Source: Ostrinia nubilalis (lineage: Eukaryota; Arthropoda; Insecta; Lepidoptera; Crambidae). From it: a DNA stretch of 64,000 nt. Location of the stretch: contig NW_026973570.1 in NCBI RefSeq assembly GCF_963855985.1, positions 1 to 64,000 of the forward strand, read 5' to 3'. The notes beneath the pieces are model-generated. The model was not told the DNA's origin. It saw only the letters and a program-made list of their open reading frames with translations, and made no database searches. A program made the translations under genes and the position numbers. This document shows positions 11,119 through 21,765 of the stretch, piece by piece. Each line of letters starts with the position of its first letter. Position 1 is the first letter of the stretch.

Positions 11119-11365
11119 ATTATATTGTATTTTTACTCGGCCTGCATCCAACGCCTTCCCGCTACCTTCATCAGGTCGTCGGACCACCTTGTGGATGGAT
11201 GTCCTAACGCTGCGTTTTCCGGTACGTGGTGTCTGCTTCATAACCTTGCTGCCCCATCGGCCGTCAGTTCTGCGTACTATGTGCTTCCAACCGCGCGATG
11301 TGGAAGTCATTGGGGGAGGCCTATGTTCAGCAGTGGACGTCCTGTGACTGAAATGATGATGATGT
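11119..11365. pseudogene. 5'-inverted fragment of an RTE-type LINE 3' end
   Basis: The right part on the plus strand encodes MWKSLGEAYVQQWTS and ends in (ATG)n (about 11297-11365), the C-terminus and tail of lepidopteran RTE LINEs as I know them. The left part (about 11119-11290), read on the minus strand, encodes HIVRRTDGRWGSKV..PRTGKRSV, which normally lies upstream on the same strand. So the 5' part is inverted relative to the tail. Confidence 0.7.
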
Positions 11366-12649
11366 ATTTTTTCTCTCTATCTATAGATAGTATACCAACC
11401 TATATCTGTATTTTGTCAATGTGAATCAAATCCTGCCGTATCTTAATCCAATCTTTTTCTAATGAGTTACTTATCTTTCCATCCTTACTAGTTTTTTATC
11501 AGCCAATGTTTTTGTTTTGAAACAAATAAATACTTTCTATTCTATTTCCATTAGAATCTTAGCCATGACTGTACTTAACGCTAAGCTCCAGGCTCCAGCC
11601 AAGGGAATCAAAAAGTTTGATCAGATGTATCAGATAAAATGTTACGTTTCATGGTTGGTTTTGCAATTTGTGGTATATTCACATTGAATTGAAATCTGTG
11701 CTCAAATTCCATTCAATACCCAATACTTGGACTGTTTCATCAAGGTTCATAAAACTACTTTAGCACTAGCTGATATTTTGTTGTCTTCTATTGACTTCAT
11801 AAACTCAACGCAGAACTAGGTAGAAAAAGGTATTTGACCGCAATTGCATGTGATGTTAAGTGAGATGCAGTATAAGATGATAGATATCTACCTGTAAGTG
11901 CCTATAAGGTCCGGTATAGTGCTCAGGAGAGACAGCAGCAGGCAGCGACCTGTTCGCATTATAAAAGAGTTTATCGAAACGCTTAGTGCAAGCTGGTGGA
12001 ATGTCGACAATGTAGGAATGATACGTTAACCAGCGTCTGATGATGGAAGGGGGCTGGTGGAATTAGGTCGTGTAATTCCTTCGCACATTCTCTGAAGTGT
12101 AACCTGGTGGATGGTCACATCAGATGTATTATTATCTGCTCTGTAAGTTCTCATTAAATTATAGCATTATAGCTTCAATTGACCAGTCCAGTCTTGATAA
12201 AAGGTCGTTGATATAAAAATATTGTTTTATTATTTTATAGAAATCGGTACTCCGGTAATCCGAATAATTTTTTGTCACATAAATCTGAAGATCATCTTCA
12301 TAATGTCATCTATGAAGCAAACACGTTTCATCTCATTATAATATTTCTCGGGTTTTCTTGCAGCTGGGAACCTACAAGCAGTTCGTTATTCAGTGAAATA
12401 TAAATCGAACCTTAACACAAAGCATCAAATATAATCGTGCGCGAGTTGTCTCCGTATTATTCCAGACGACCGCATGATGAGGTAAGTATACTGTCAGTCT
12501 TGTTTCTTTTTCTTCTTCAGGTAGGTATCTTTTTTAATAAAAAAAAATCTGTGTGTTTGTTAATCTTTTTTCAGGTCTAGTGATTTCTGTAACTTCCTTT
12601 CTTCATAAAATTGAATTCTTTATTGAACGGACCTGTGAGTGGTTATGTT

Positions 12650-12758
12650 TCTGGGTTTTTTAAGGGAAAGGAGGCAAACGAGCAGACGAATCACCTGATG
12701 GTAAGTGTTTACCCGCCACCCATAGACACCCGCTCCTCGGTGAGTTACAGATGCGTTG
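12650..12758 (+). repeat. Common lepidopteran 'CACCTGATGGTAAG' repeat fragment
   Basis: Contains GGCAAACGAGCAGACG, TCACCTGATGGTAAG and ACCCGCCACCCATAGACACC in order. I recognise this as a widely dispersed lepidopteran repeat. It has no clear ends here and is nested inside the 8880-13703 transposon. Confidence 0.6.
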
Positions 12759-13020
12759 ATTGTCTTTAAAGTATTAGAGTCTGCTCTTAAAGGTTTTAGG
12801 TCGTATTGGTCCGCAAATACTGCAAACGGCAGTTCATTCCTCGGCTTGGTGACTGCAAATGGTGATTGTGGATTTTCTGTTTTAAATGGTAACTTTACAA
12901 AATATCTATCTACCGCTTCCGTAAAAATAAATGTCCTGAAGCAGTGGTTGGGTTAATACTGGGGAGTGTAAAACTATAAAAGTGCTTTATAAAAGCCTAC
13001 TTGCAAAAATAAATGAGTTT

Positions 13021-13139
13021 TATGCCCGTTTTCACAATTAATCCCAAATTTTTAAGTGACCCCTATAAAAACAAAATTCCTGTTATGTATCACCATAGAG
13101 GTCACTTACAAATTAGGGATTGATGGTGAAAACGGGCAT
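13021..13139. mobile_element. 119-bp MITE with TTA target duplication
   Basis: TGCCCGTTTTCAC at the left and GTGAAAACGGGCA at the right; the palindrome continues inward through AATCCC..AAGTGACC. Flanked by TTA on both sides, as expected for PIF/Harbinger-type MITEs. No coding capacity. Confidence 0.75.
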
Positions 13140-13707
13140 TAGTCCTTTTGATAGCTCGTCTCTGCCTAAAAATGCAATTTCCGAAAATTATAATATAGTT
13201 ATGCAAAAATACTGTAACTTTTTGATTTTGAATAAAGCTATAATTTTACATACTACCATAAGTAATGTAATTTTTCACAAGGTAAAAGTACGTTATCCTT
13301 TTTACGAATTTATTTCAATACGAATAGTTCGAGGAAAAACTACGTAAACTACACTTACACGTTGAATGCACGACTAAATCTGAACGCCAATAAGTAGTTA
13401 TCTGCAATAATACCAAATAGCATGTATTCCTTTACATGTCAACAATGCAATATTCATAATTACAACAACAAGTGTTAAAATATGTTTCGCGGAATAAGTA
13501 CGCAACGCTCTTTTTTAAGTTTTTCTCAAAACCTATTAAGTGTATTTTAAATATAAATACATAGGCCCCTCACAGACATTTTAAGCTATCTTTTGATGTA
13601 TAACACATATTTTTAATAATGGTAATAAATTTTTAGGACAGTTTTTTTACGCTCCTGAAAAGTTGGCATTTTTCACTTGCGTACTTATTCCAGGAAGGGT
13701 GCGAAGT

Positions 13708-14150
13708 GATAAAACACATTCCTTGCATTTTAACTGAGGACAGTGTAGTTTTAGCGGAAGAAATAAAGAAAGGAGTTTTTATAGCCGGAATGATTTCAAA
13801 GCCCTCAAATAATAGTATCCCATTACGAATTTTAAATACAACTAATGAGGATATTGAGGTTGATTTTTCGAATATTAATATACAATCTATTAATAGTTTT
13901 GAAGTAGCACATCTCGGAAAAAGTCATAATTCTGTAGAGCGAGTTAAAACTTTATTTGATTTACTCGATCTGAATTACTTAAATAAAGAGGAAAGACTCA
14001 GTATCGAACAAATTTGTGCCAAATACGCCGACGTATTTCACTTACCAGGCGATTCTTTATCAGTAACTAATTTGATGGAGCACAACATCGTTTTAAAAGA
14101 TAATGTGACCCCTGTCTATATGAAACCTTATAGGGTCCCTCAAGCTTTAA
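13708..14150 (+). pseudogene. pol: Pol, protease-RT linker and RT N-terminus (interrupted)
   Basis: Continues the protease frame after the 4.8-kb insertion. It reads through a linker with ILTEDSVVLAEEI and IAGMISKP, then CAKYADVFHLPGDSL and HNIVLKDNVTPVYMKPYRVP, the conserved entry into gypsy reverse transcriptase. It is interrupted at the TTAA (14147-14150) by a piggyBac-like element and resumes at 15105. The remaining frame to 14173 is transposon sequence. Confidence 0.85.
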
Positions 14151-15104
14151 CCCTCCGTGTACGAGGTGACTAAAAGTTACGTCCCGTACCAGGTGGGGTA
14201 TGACACACCCCAATATACAAAGTGATAAAATTTTCATTCAACATTTTTTTAGGTGGAATTTAATATTTAATATTGATTATTTACGTATGCTAATTAGGTT
14301 TAAGAAATGCTCTGAGCTGAAAATATGTATTATAACATTTTTATCATAAAAAAACAAAAAGACACAATTTCCGTTGTTCTTGTAATTTAGGAATCAGTTT
14401 CCTATGTATAATTTTTAATTAGTGCCTTTAATTATGACAACCGTTTTTATTTAACAAAGTACAAGTATTTACTTATAATTTAAAAGTAAATTAAAAACTG
14501 GAAGGGTATAAATTTGTTTTGATCATCGGTTTTCAATTTACCACAATTCTGATGAAAGAAAATGAGTATGCTCAATGCATAAAATGAGACCGTAACAATT
14601 TTATTTATTTATAAAATATGTTATTCCATTTCAGTAGCCCATAAATTGTATCACCAAGTATAAATTGTAGCCCATAAGTGTATGTTCACATACATCTTCG
14701 GATCTCAGTACTAAACTTCCAGATTCGCACTAAAAGTCATCTCATTTGACTAAAAGTGCTTGACAATTTCAGATACCGTAAAAATCACGAAAAATAATAT
14801 TTGTATTGAATTTTATTCAATTGACAAAGCTAAAAATATATAAATTACACCAAAATTGTTAGATTTTTTTTTAAACTTTTTAACAACGTCCCGTACCAGG
14901 TGGGGTGTGTGACACCCACACGCACTCTAAAGGCATATAACTCAGTTGGTAGTCACCGCTGGACTGATTTTGCAACGCTGATCGAAGCAGCAGTGTCATA
15001 ATTCCAGCTACTGAGAATTTCAAATTCAGCACTTGCAAATTTTTAAAATTGTGGCTATTTTTAAAGGACTGGGGTGTGTCACACCCCACCTCGTACAGCG
15101 AGGG
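14151..15104. mobile_element. 954-bp non-autonomous piggyBac-like element in RT
   Basis: Flanked by TTAA (14147-14150, 15105-15108). Termini CCCTCCGTGTACGAGGTG and, in reverse complement, CCCTCGCTGTACGAGGTG. CC-starting ends and TTAA match piggyBac. A subterminal block GTCCCGTACCAGGTGGGG occurs at about 14181 and 14888, and GGTGTGTCACACCCCACC near the right end. No transposase. Confidence 0.85.
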
Positions 15105-15551
15105 TTAAAAAGCGAGATAGATAGGCAAGTACAGGAAATGCTCGATAATGACATTATAGAGGAGACAGTTTCGGAATGGTCTAGTCCAGTTTTATTAGTA
15201 CCAAAAAAGGCAGACAAATCAAATCAAAAGAAATGGAGGTTAGTAGTTGACTACAGACAGTTAAATAACAGAATACAAGATGATAAATTCCCGTTGCCCA
15301 ATATTACCGAAATCTTAGATTCTTTATCAGGAAGTATATACTTTTCAAAATTAGACCTTTCACAGTCATATTATCAGTTATCTTTAAGTCCAAACTCACG
15401 TAAATATATCTCATTTAGTTTAAATAAAATGTACCAACTTTCTCTCGATAGTGAATCTCGAAAATATACCACATTCACAGCTGGAAAACAGTACCAAATG
15501 AAGCGCTGTCCTATGGGACTTAAAACAAGCGCAAGTGTTTTTCTAGACTAA
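15105..15551 (+). pseudogene. pol: Pol, reverse transcriptase fingers and palm (frameshifted)
   Basis: RT core after the TTAA element. It has WSSPVLLVPKK, WRLVVDYRQLN (about 15237-15270) and FSKLDLS with the first catalytic Asp, then GLKTSAS. One segment is present twice, 60 nt apart: 15372-15425 (YQLSLSPNSRKY..) and 15432-15485 (YQLSLDSESRKY..). The copies are only about half identical in DNA, so this is not a fresh tandem duplication. The reading ends at 15551 through a single-base loss in the T-run at about 15537-15543; the next ORF (15551) carries on in the shifted frame. Confidence 0.88.
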
Positions 15552-15735
15552 TGACGATAGCCATGGCCGGTTTTAATTACCAAAAATGTTTCATTTATCT
15601 CGATGATTGCGTTGTAATAGGAAATTGTATCGAAAACCACAACAAAAATCTCATTGATGTTCTAAATCGATTCAGAAAAGTAAATTTAAAATTAAATCCC
15701 ATCAAATGTGAATTTCTGCGAAAAGAAATAGTATA
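15551..15735 (+). pseudogene. pol: Pol, RT catalytic YLDD segment (interrupted)
   Basis: Continuation of RT one frame over. It contains FIYLDDCVVIG with the two catalytic Asp residues (codons at about 15596-15607), then KVNLKLNPIKCEFLRKEIV. It ends where a TA-flanked transposon enters at 15736. The remainder of RT resumes at 18452. Confidence 0.88.
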
Positions 15736-18449
15736 GGGTGCATCGTTGAACAGTGAACCGGCCTTTTTTCTAAATGCTCTAATTAGCTGAAAAATGAAGC
15801 TAGAAATGTCATTATGGTCTTATCAGTCAGGTAATTTAATAAGGTTTCTAATTTTTAGGCTTAAAATTAGCCTCAGCAATAAAAAGGTAACTTAAATTAG
15901 GTTTTAAAAAAAAATGAAATTTGGCTCACTGTATACTACGGGTAGTTTTCACTGAACCACCCATATTTCAACAGTGAACCATAAAGTTAATTACGAGTAA
16001 AAATTATGATTTTGGAAAATAAACAACAAAATTTTAGATAATCAGCTTTTATTTTTACAACACAAAAATCAAATGGAAATAAAAATGATTATTTCAACAA
16101 ACCAGTCTTCATAAAAAATCACAGAATCCAAAAATAACAACGAAACTTACACAAAACCCAAATGAAAAGAAAAATGCTTCTTTTAACAAAAATAACTAAA
16201 CATTGTCTAATAAAGCCTTCAAGTAATCAATAATCAACCTTTTTGGTGGTAAACAAACAGTCTTCATTTAAAAAATCACAGAAAACAAAAATAACACAAG
16301 ACACAATTGAAAAGAAAAATCCTTCTTTAAACAAAAATAACTGAAAATTGCCTCTTAAAGCCTTTAGGTAATTAATCAACCGTTAGGTGGTTAAATAAAC
16401 AAGTGCGAGTCGGACTCGCGCACCGAGGGTTCCGTACAAACCTGCAAGGTTTACAAAGTTCGTTCATTACGATAATCGAGTCATAACTATGGTATTTTTA
16501 TTGCAAAATGAAATTCATAACATTACAATGGGGAAAGTAACTACTTAAAAGGAGAATGCCCAAAAGTGGTATCGCTCGAAATCTAATTGTACATTGAGGG
16601 TACCACACCGTAAATTCCTTTCTTCATTTGTAATGATTTGCGAAAGTAGTAAGAAATTGTAAAACCTCCGGAATAAAATCCGATTTTAATAAAAAGTATT
16701 GTAACAATGAGCTGCAATCAGCAACACCTATCACCGAGCAACGACACTACGTAGTTCGCACGGTTGTCAATAGATGGCGCTGTTCGTAGTTAGCTCGCGG
16801 TATCATTTGATTTTTTCCTGTCCTTAAGTAGTCAGGGCTAACCACAAATCCCTTTCCCCTTGCAAAATGGTATAAATAACATTGGTATGCACGCAAGATT
16901 ATTTTGTGTTTATATCTGATCCTTATCAAATAACGCTAGCTTTGGCGTAGCTAGGGTTTTTTTTTAGGCAGGGTAACTATCTACAAATATAAAACAAGTA
17001 TTCTAAGGTAAAACCTGTAGCTATGCCAATGGACACCATTCATTTCACTTAAACCAAAATTACGTCAAAGTCCGGAGTTTTATAAAAAAAAAATGCGGTA
17101 TGATTATTTTTTATTTATTAATTTTTCCTATATTTGCATTATAGGTAGGTACCTACCTCAGCGTTTTGAATTTTTGCGTTGATTTAGAATTTCTCACAGT
17201 TTAGAGGCAATTAGATTTAAGAAGTGTTTGATATGAATTTCAACTTTAATATCTCTACGCGTTCATGTGAAAAAGGGTAGGTAGTAAGTTTATAATTATT
17301 AAAAAAATATTTTATGTCATGTAAGCAAAAATAATATTTTAAATTTTATATAACTTCAAATTTATCATTTTCGCAATTTTTCCTTTATCTGTACTATATA
17401 ACGTTGCTTCGTGCCGAATTTCAAGATTCTGAGTTCACAGGAAGTACCTTGTAGGTTTTGATTCCCTAGCGTGTGACGGAAATTCGTCTAAGGTGTCGGT
17501 ATAAACTGCTGTATCTTTTGATCGCGTTAACTTAGAAGTTTGATTTTTTTACTTCTTAAAGGGACAATAGATCTAGGTATTTGGTATAAATTTCAATTTG
17601 ATACCTTTATTCGTTCGTGAGAAATAAGGTAGTAAGTTTCATTTTATTAAAATATTTTTATTATATTATATAACTAAAAAAATGTAATTTTCGCAATTTT
17701 TCCTATATTTGCATTATATGACAATGCTTTATGCCAAATTTCAAGATTCTGAGTTTACGGGAAGTATCCTGTAGGTTTTGATTCCTTTGCGAGTGTCGAA
17801 AATTTGTTGAAAATATCGACATAATCGGCTGTATCTTTTGATTGGCTTGGCTTAGAAGTTTGATATTTTCACAGCTTAAAGGGACAATAGACCTGAGTAT
17901 TTCATGTGAATTTCAGCTTGATACGTTCACGCGTTCTTGAGATAAAGGGTCTTGACAGACGGACGGACGGACAACAAAGTGATCCTATAAGGGTTCCGTT
18001 TTTTCCTTTTGAGGTACGGAACCCTAAAAAACAGTCAACCGGTTCACTGTGTACTTTGAAAACCTGGTTCACTGTTCAAAACATACACTATTCAACTTAT
18101 GAGTTCACAAACAATAAGAAGTACGCGGAATGGTCATCACGGAATGTGCTCATTATACAGATAAAACTACAATAATTTTGATACCAAATAGATTTCGTAC
18201 TTAATATAAATAGCAAAATATACAAAAATCGTAAAGCATAACTAAAAAAACTATCTTTTGTCGTCAAGAAACAAAGAATTCGCAGCCACACTTCACACCT
18301 TAGCCACAGTCGCCGGCGCACTACGGGAGAGGGTAAGGGCATCCACGAGACACGTAGTGACTCGTTCGGTGGAACTGGCAACGTCATACTTTTTGAAATA
18401 TGGCGGTGGTTCAGCGTATCTGGTTGGTTCACTGTTCGACTACCCACCC
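15736..18449. mobile_element. 2.7-kb TA-flanked element in RT (Tc1/mariner-like, non-autonomous)
   Basis: TA duplication at 15734-15735 and 18450-18451. Termini GGGTGCATCGTTGAACAGTGAACC and, in reverse complement, GGGTGGGTAGTCGAACAGTGAACC-like sequence. The ACAGTGAACC motif recurs near both ends (about 15750, 15970; reverse at about 18040, 18068, 18425). No transposase was recognised. It holds another repeat (16399-18028). Confidence 0.8.
16399..18028 (+). repeat. Lepidopteran 'GCACCGAGGGTTCCGTA' repeat, about 1.6 kb
   Basis: Starts AAGTGCGAGTCGGACTCGCG / CACCGAGGGTTCCGTA and ends GACGGACGGACGGAC..GGTTCCGTTTT..GAGGTACGGAACCCT. I recognise this as a dispersed lepidopteran element. Inside, a block with TTTCAAGATTCTGAGTT..GTAGGTTTTGATTCC occurs twice (about 17371-17480 and 17692-17800), as diverged copies. 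Confidence 0.65.
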
Positions 18450-18451
18450 TA

Positions 18452-20615
18452 CCTGGGACACAAGATAACTCAGGAAGGTATTTTCCCAGACCCAGGCAAA
18501 ATTGACACCATACAGACTTACCCACGGCCAAGTTTCGCTGACGAAGTAAAACGCTTTGTTGCATTTGCCAACTACTACCGACGATTCATATCAGGTTTCG
18601 CTGATATCGTGTATCCACTTAACCGATTGTGTAAAAAAGGTATAAGTTTTGAATGGACAAATGATTGCGAAATTTCATTTAATAAATTAAAATCCGCACT
18701 TATGAACCCTCCCGTATTAGACTATCCAGATTTTTCGGAAAATAATATCTTCAAATTACAGACGGATGCATCCAAATTAGGTCTTGGAGCAGTATTATCA
18801 AATGGAAATGGAAAAGTAATCGCATATGCTAGTCGAAGCTTAAAGCCAGCCGAGACTAGATATCCAGTGATAGAATTAGAGCTATTAGCCATAGTTTGGG
18901 CTGTTCGTCATTTTCGTCCTTACTTATACGGCCGAAAGTTTAAAATCTTTTCTGACCATAGACCTCTCGTTTATTTATTCGGTTTGAAAGACCCATCCAG
19001 TCGTTTAACTAAATTCCGTTTATATTTAGAGGAATACGACTTTGTTGTTGAGTACGTCCCTGGTCGAAATAATGCAGCTGCAGATGCGTTAAGTCGACTT
19101 CAGGTGACCTCACAAGACTTAAAAGATATGCACGAACAAGTAGTATCGGTTTTGACTAGAGCTCAAAGCAAACGTAAAATGACTCAAGTAGGAGACCAAC
19201 AGACTGACAACCTTCCTCCAGTTTGCGGGCCTGATCAACCTGCGGCTGTGGAAGTACTTAAAAAACCAAACGATGTAGTCGAGTTGCGTTTTTCCGACAG
19301 TCAAATATTTACAAATAACTTACAAATATTAAAAACAAAATATTGCACGTACGTCCCATCGCAATCCGCGATATTTCTTTATTCTCGATCGTTATCATCC
19401 CCAGAGGAGTTAGCGAGAGATTTAGAAAAAATGTGCTTAAAATTAAATATTAAAGAATTGCTCATAACTAAAAATAAGAGTAATTGTAAATACATTACAT
19501 ATTTGCTGCGCAGCATAAATAAATGTAAAATAGCGTCACCAAGATTTTTAATTATCAAAGACTTAAAAAGAATAAATGATAAAGATGAAATTATTACGAT
19601 TTTAAATGACTTTCACCTCTTGCCTACAAGTGGACATGCAGGAATAAATAGGATGATAAATAATATCAAAAAATATTACTTCTGGCCAGGAATGTCCAAT
19701 GACGTCATGAAGTATGTAAAGCGTTGTAAAAGTTGTCAAATACAAAAGTCTTCGAATAGACATTTTAAAGAGCCTTTGACGATAACGTCAACTGCTAACT
19801 CAGCGTTCGAACGTGTTAGTTTAGATATAATGGGCCCACTAGATATAGATAACTATAATAACAAATATATTTTAACTATCCAATGCGATTTAAGCAAATT
19901 CGTTGAGGCTTATCCTCTGCCAAGGAAAGATAGTGAAACAGTAGCTAGGAGTTTTGTAAACAACTTTATATTACGCTATGGAGTACCGAAACAGTTTATT
20001 AGTGATAAGGGAACTGAGTTTACATCTTCCGTTATGTCTGAAGTTTGCAAATTACTAAATATAGAAAAAATCCATTCAACCCCGTATCATCATGAGACTA
20101 TAGGTGGTTTAGAAAACACACACAAGCATCTCGGTGCGTATCTCAGAATTCAATGCGAAAATAATAAGTCTGATTGGAGTGATTGGATTCCATTTTGGTG
20201 TTTTTCTTTTAACACTAGTGTACATTCACAAACAAAATATACTCCATATGAACTTGTTTTTGGCAAAGTTTGTAATTTACCAAGTAACTTATCAGAGCAT
20301 GTAGATCCATTATACAATTTTGATGACTATCCCAAGGAACTTAAATATCGTTTACAAAAAGCTCAACAAGATGCTAGGCAAAATTTGTTACATTGTAAAG
20401 ATATTAGAAAAATTAAATATGATCAAAACAGTTGTAATTTTAAATATAAACCAGGAGACTTATTATTAGTAAAAAATCAAGTAGGCAATAAATTAGATTG
20501 TGTTTATAAAGGTCCTTACAAAGTAATACAAGACATTTCACCAAATGTAAAAATACTTAAAGATAATAAGGAAATTGTTATTCATAAGAATAATACTAAG
20601 TTGTTTAATAACTAA
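18452..20615 (+). CDS. pol: Pol, RT C-terminus, RNase H and integrase
   Basis: A long open frame. Codons before 18450 belong to the inserted transposon, so the apparent upstream start is spurious. Counting from 18258, the RT thumb begins near residue 65 (YLGHKIT..). RNase H has D170 (QTDAS), E206, D233 (FSDHRPL) and D276 (ADALSR). The integrase zinc-binding region has H453, H460, C490 and C493. The catalytic triad is D523 (SLDIMG), D583 (ISDKGTEF) and E619 (GGLEN), with 35 residues between the last two. After the core there is a basic C-terminal tail (PGDLLLVKN..GPYKV). RNase H removes template RNA and integrase inserts the cDNA. Both domains look intact, but they lack an intact upstream Pol. 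Confidence 0.93.
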
Positions 20616-20800
20616 AAAAAAGTTTGTTTTATTATTATGATATATTATGTGTTATGTATTGTGATTATAACATTGTCATGTATAATTTTCATAGTTATTG
20701 TACTTACTTATTAATAGACTACTTATGTATGTAAAGCTCAATGATACGTGGCCAAACTTTTTTTTTCTTGCAAAGGGGAGGCACCTACCCTTTACTTTTC

Positions 20801-20808
20801 GGGGGAGG
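20801..20808 (+). other. Polypurine tract of the gypsy element
   Basis: GGGGGAGG directly abuts the 3' LTR and would prime plus-strand synthesis. The 185 bp between the integrase stop and this tract have no env-like ORF. Confidence 0.75.
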
Positions 20809-21019
20809 TGAAGTATGTAAATTGCTTACTTTACAAAAAGAATCCAATTCCCGTAAACCGGTCACGCGCACGTATCGTTCTGCTGACTTAGGGTTTTAGC
20901 AAGCTACGAACATTGCAATCATGTGAATTTAAAACATTCAATATAGAGACACCGTACATCAAACATGTGTTTCACTTAATTTCTACTGCCGTCTTCAACA
21001 CCCTAAACCTAGCACTACA
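20809..21019 (+). repeat. 3' LTR of the gypsy element (211 bp)
   Basis: TGAAGTATG..CACTACA, followed by the GATT target duplication (21020-21023). Nearly identical to the 5' LTR (see 6369-6583). Confidence 0.93.
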
Positions 21020-21489
21020 GATTCCCTATTAGTTGTAGATATTTCAAAAAAATAATCACCTTCCTATCCTTGATGCAAGATACAACATTTTTGCTAGAAA
21101 CATAAAAAATATGCTTTTAGCAGAACATTCTAAAATTTTCAACTGAAATGTATGAGAAAAAAAAAGAATTTCCATAGGTCCAAAATAATTTTAAAAACTG
21201 CGCAGTTTTCTAAACTTTCATAATAACACAAAAAAACATGTACTTCATAGGCCATTATTTTCTGTAATCGCTCCACTAAAGTGGTAAGTCGGAGATTCCG
21301 TTAGTAATGTTTTTGACTTTCTTAGGACTTAGTAATATTTGCAATCCCCTAAGTTTACGTTATGTAGAACACATTTAGAGACAATAACTGAAAAGTTTTT
21401 TTATCCACAACGTGGAAGCTCTTGCTCTTCATGTGGCATACAAAAGGGAATATGAAAATTTTGATGATAAACCATTACACCCTTTTTTG

Positions 21490-21534
21490 CTCTCTCTCTC
21501 TCTCACACAGACACACACACACGCACACACACAC

Positions 21535-21618
<84 letters not shown>

Positions 21619-21640
21619 ACAAACTCTTTCTCTTTCCTTT
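21490..21640. repeat. (CA)n microsatellite with flanking CT runs
   Basis: CTCTCTCTCTCT followed by about 60 CA dinucleotides with a few G or T interruptions. It sits in the loop of palindrome E2. Long ORFs here are artefacts of the repeat. Confidence 0.95.
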
Positions 21641-21689
21641 CACACTCTAATAGGTAGGTATATCTTTAATCGTAAAGTAACAATCACCA

Positions 21690-21765
21690 CTGTGGTCTAG
21701 TGGTAAGACTACCTATTTAGGACAGCCAATTCCTCTGTGGTTTAGGATTCCGGGTGAAGCTCGCT
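21690..21765 (+). other. Degenerate tRNA-like (SINE head?) stretch
   Basis: GTGGTCTAGTGGTAAGAC resembles a tRNA A box. GTGGTTTAGGATTCCGGG, about 40 bp later, resembles a decayed B box. There is no acceptor-stem pairing that I can defend. It could be a tRNA-derived SINE remnant in the loop of E2. Confidence 0.25.

Larger units (their letters stand above)
8880..13703. mobile_element. 4.8-kb DNA transposon inserted in the protease/RT linker
   Basis: The termini CGCACCCCCCCTGGAAGAAGT and, in reverse complement, CGCACCCTTCCTGGAATAAG form ~28-bp imperfect inverted repeats. AAGT is duplicated (8876-8879, 13704-13707); a longer imperfect TGYGAAGT is also possible. Subterminal GTGCAAGTCTAG..TTCCACGAA repeats recur at about 9146, 9222, 9274 and 9368. 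No intact transposase is present. Later elements are nested inside. The superfamily is unassigned; a degenerate THAP-like stretch (9780-9945) hints at a P/THAP-type origin, which would normally give 8-bp duplications. Confidence 0.75.
6369..21019 (+). mobile_element. Ty3/gypsy LTR retrotransposon with nested insertions
   Basis: Two LTRs (TG..CA) flank, in order, a primer-binding site, a small membrane-peptide ORF, gag, protease, RT, RNase H and integrase, and a polypurine tract. The order PR-RT-RH-INT places it in Ty3/gypsy. No env-like ORF lies between integrase (20615) and the 3' LTR. The target duplication is GATT (6365-6368 and 21020-21023). Gag and pol are broken by frameshifts and by insertions at 8880, 14151 and 15736, so this copy cannot be autonomous. 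The LTRs differ by about one substitution and a 4-bp indel, which implies recent insertion. Confidence 0.93.

Noticed and set aside
18258..18449. N-terminal 64 codons of the integrase-containing frame
   Set aside because: This stretch belongs to the right end of the TA-flanked transposon (to 18449); the open frame is accidental.
20616..20800. env gene of an errantivirus-like element
   Set aside because: Only 185 bp separate integrase and the polypurine tract; no ORF with signal peptide or fusion features is present.
21412..21700. ORFs of His/Thr or Cys/Val repeats
   Set aside because: Translation of the (CA)n microsatellite.
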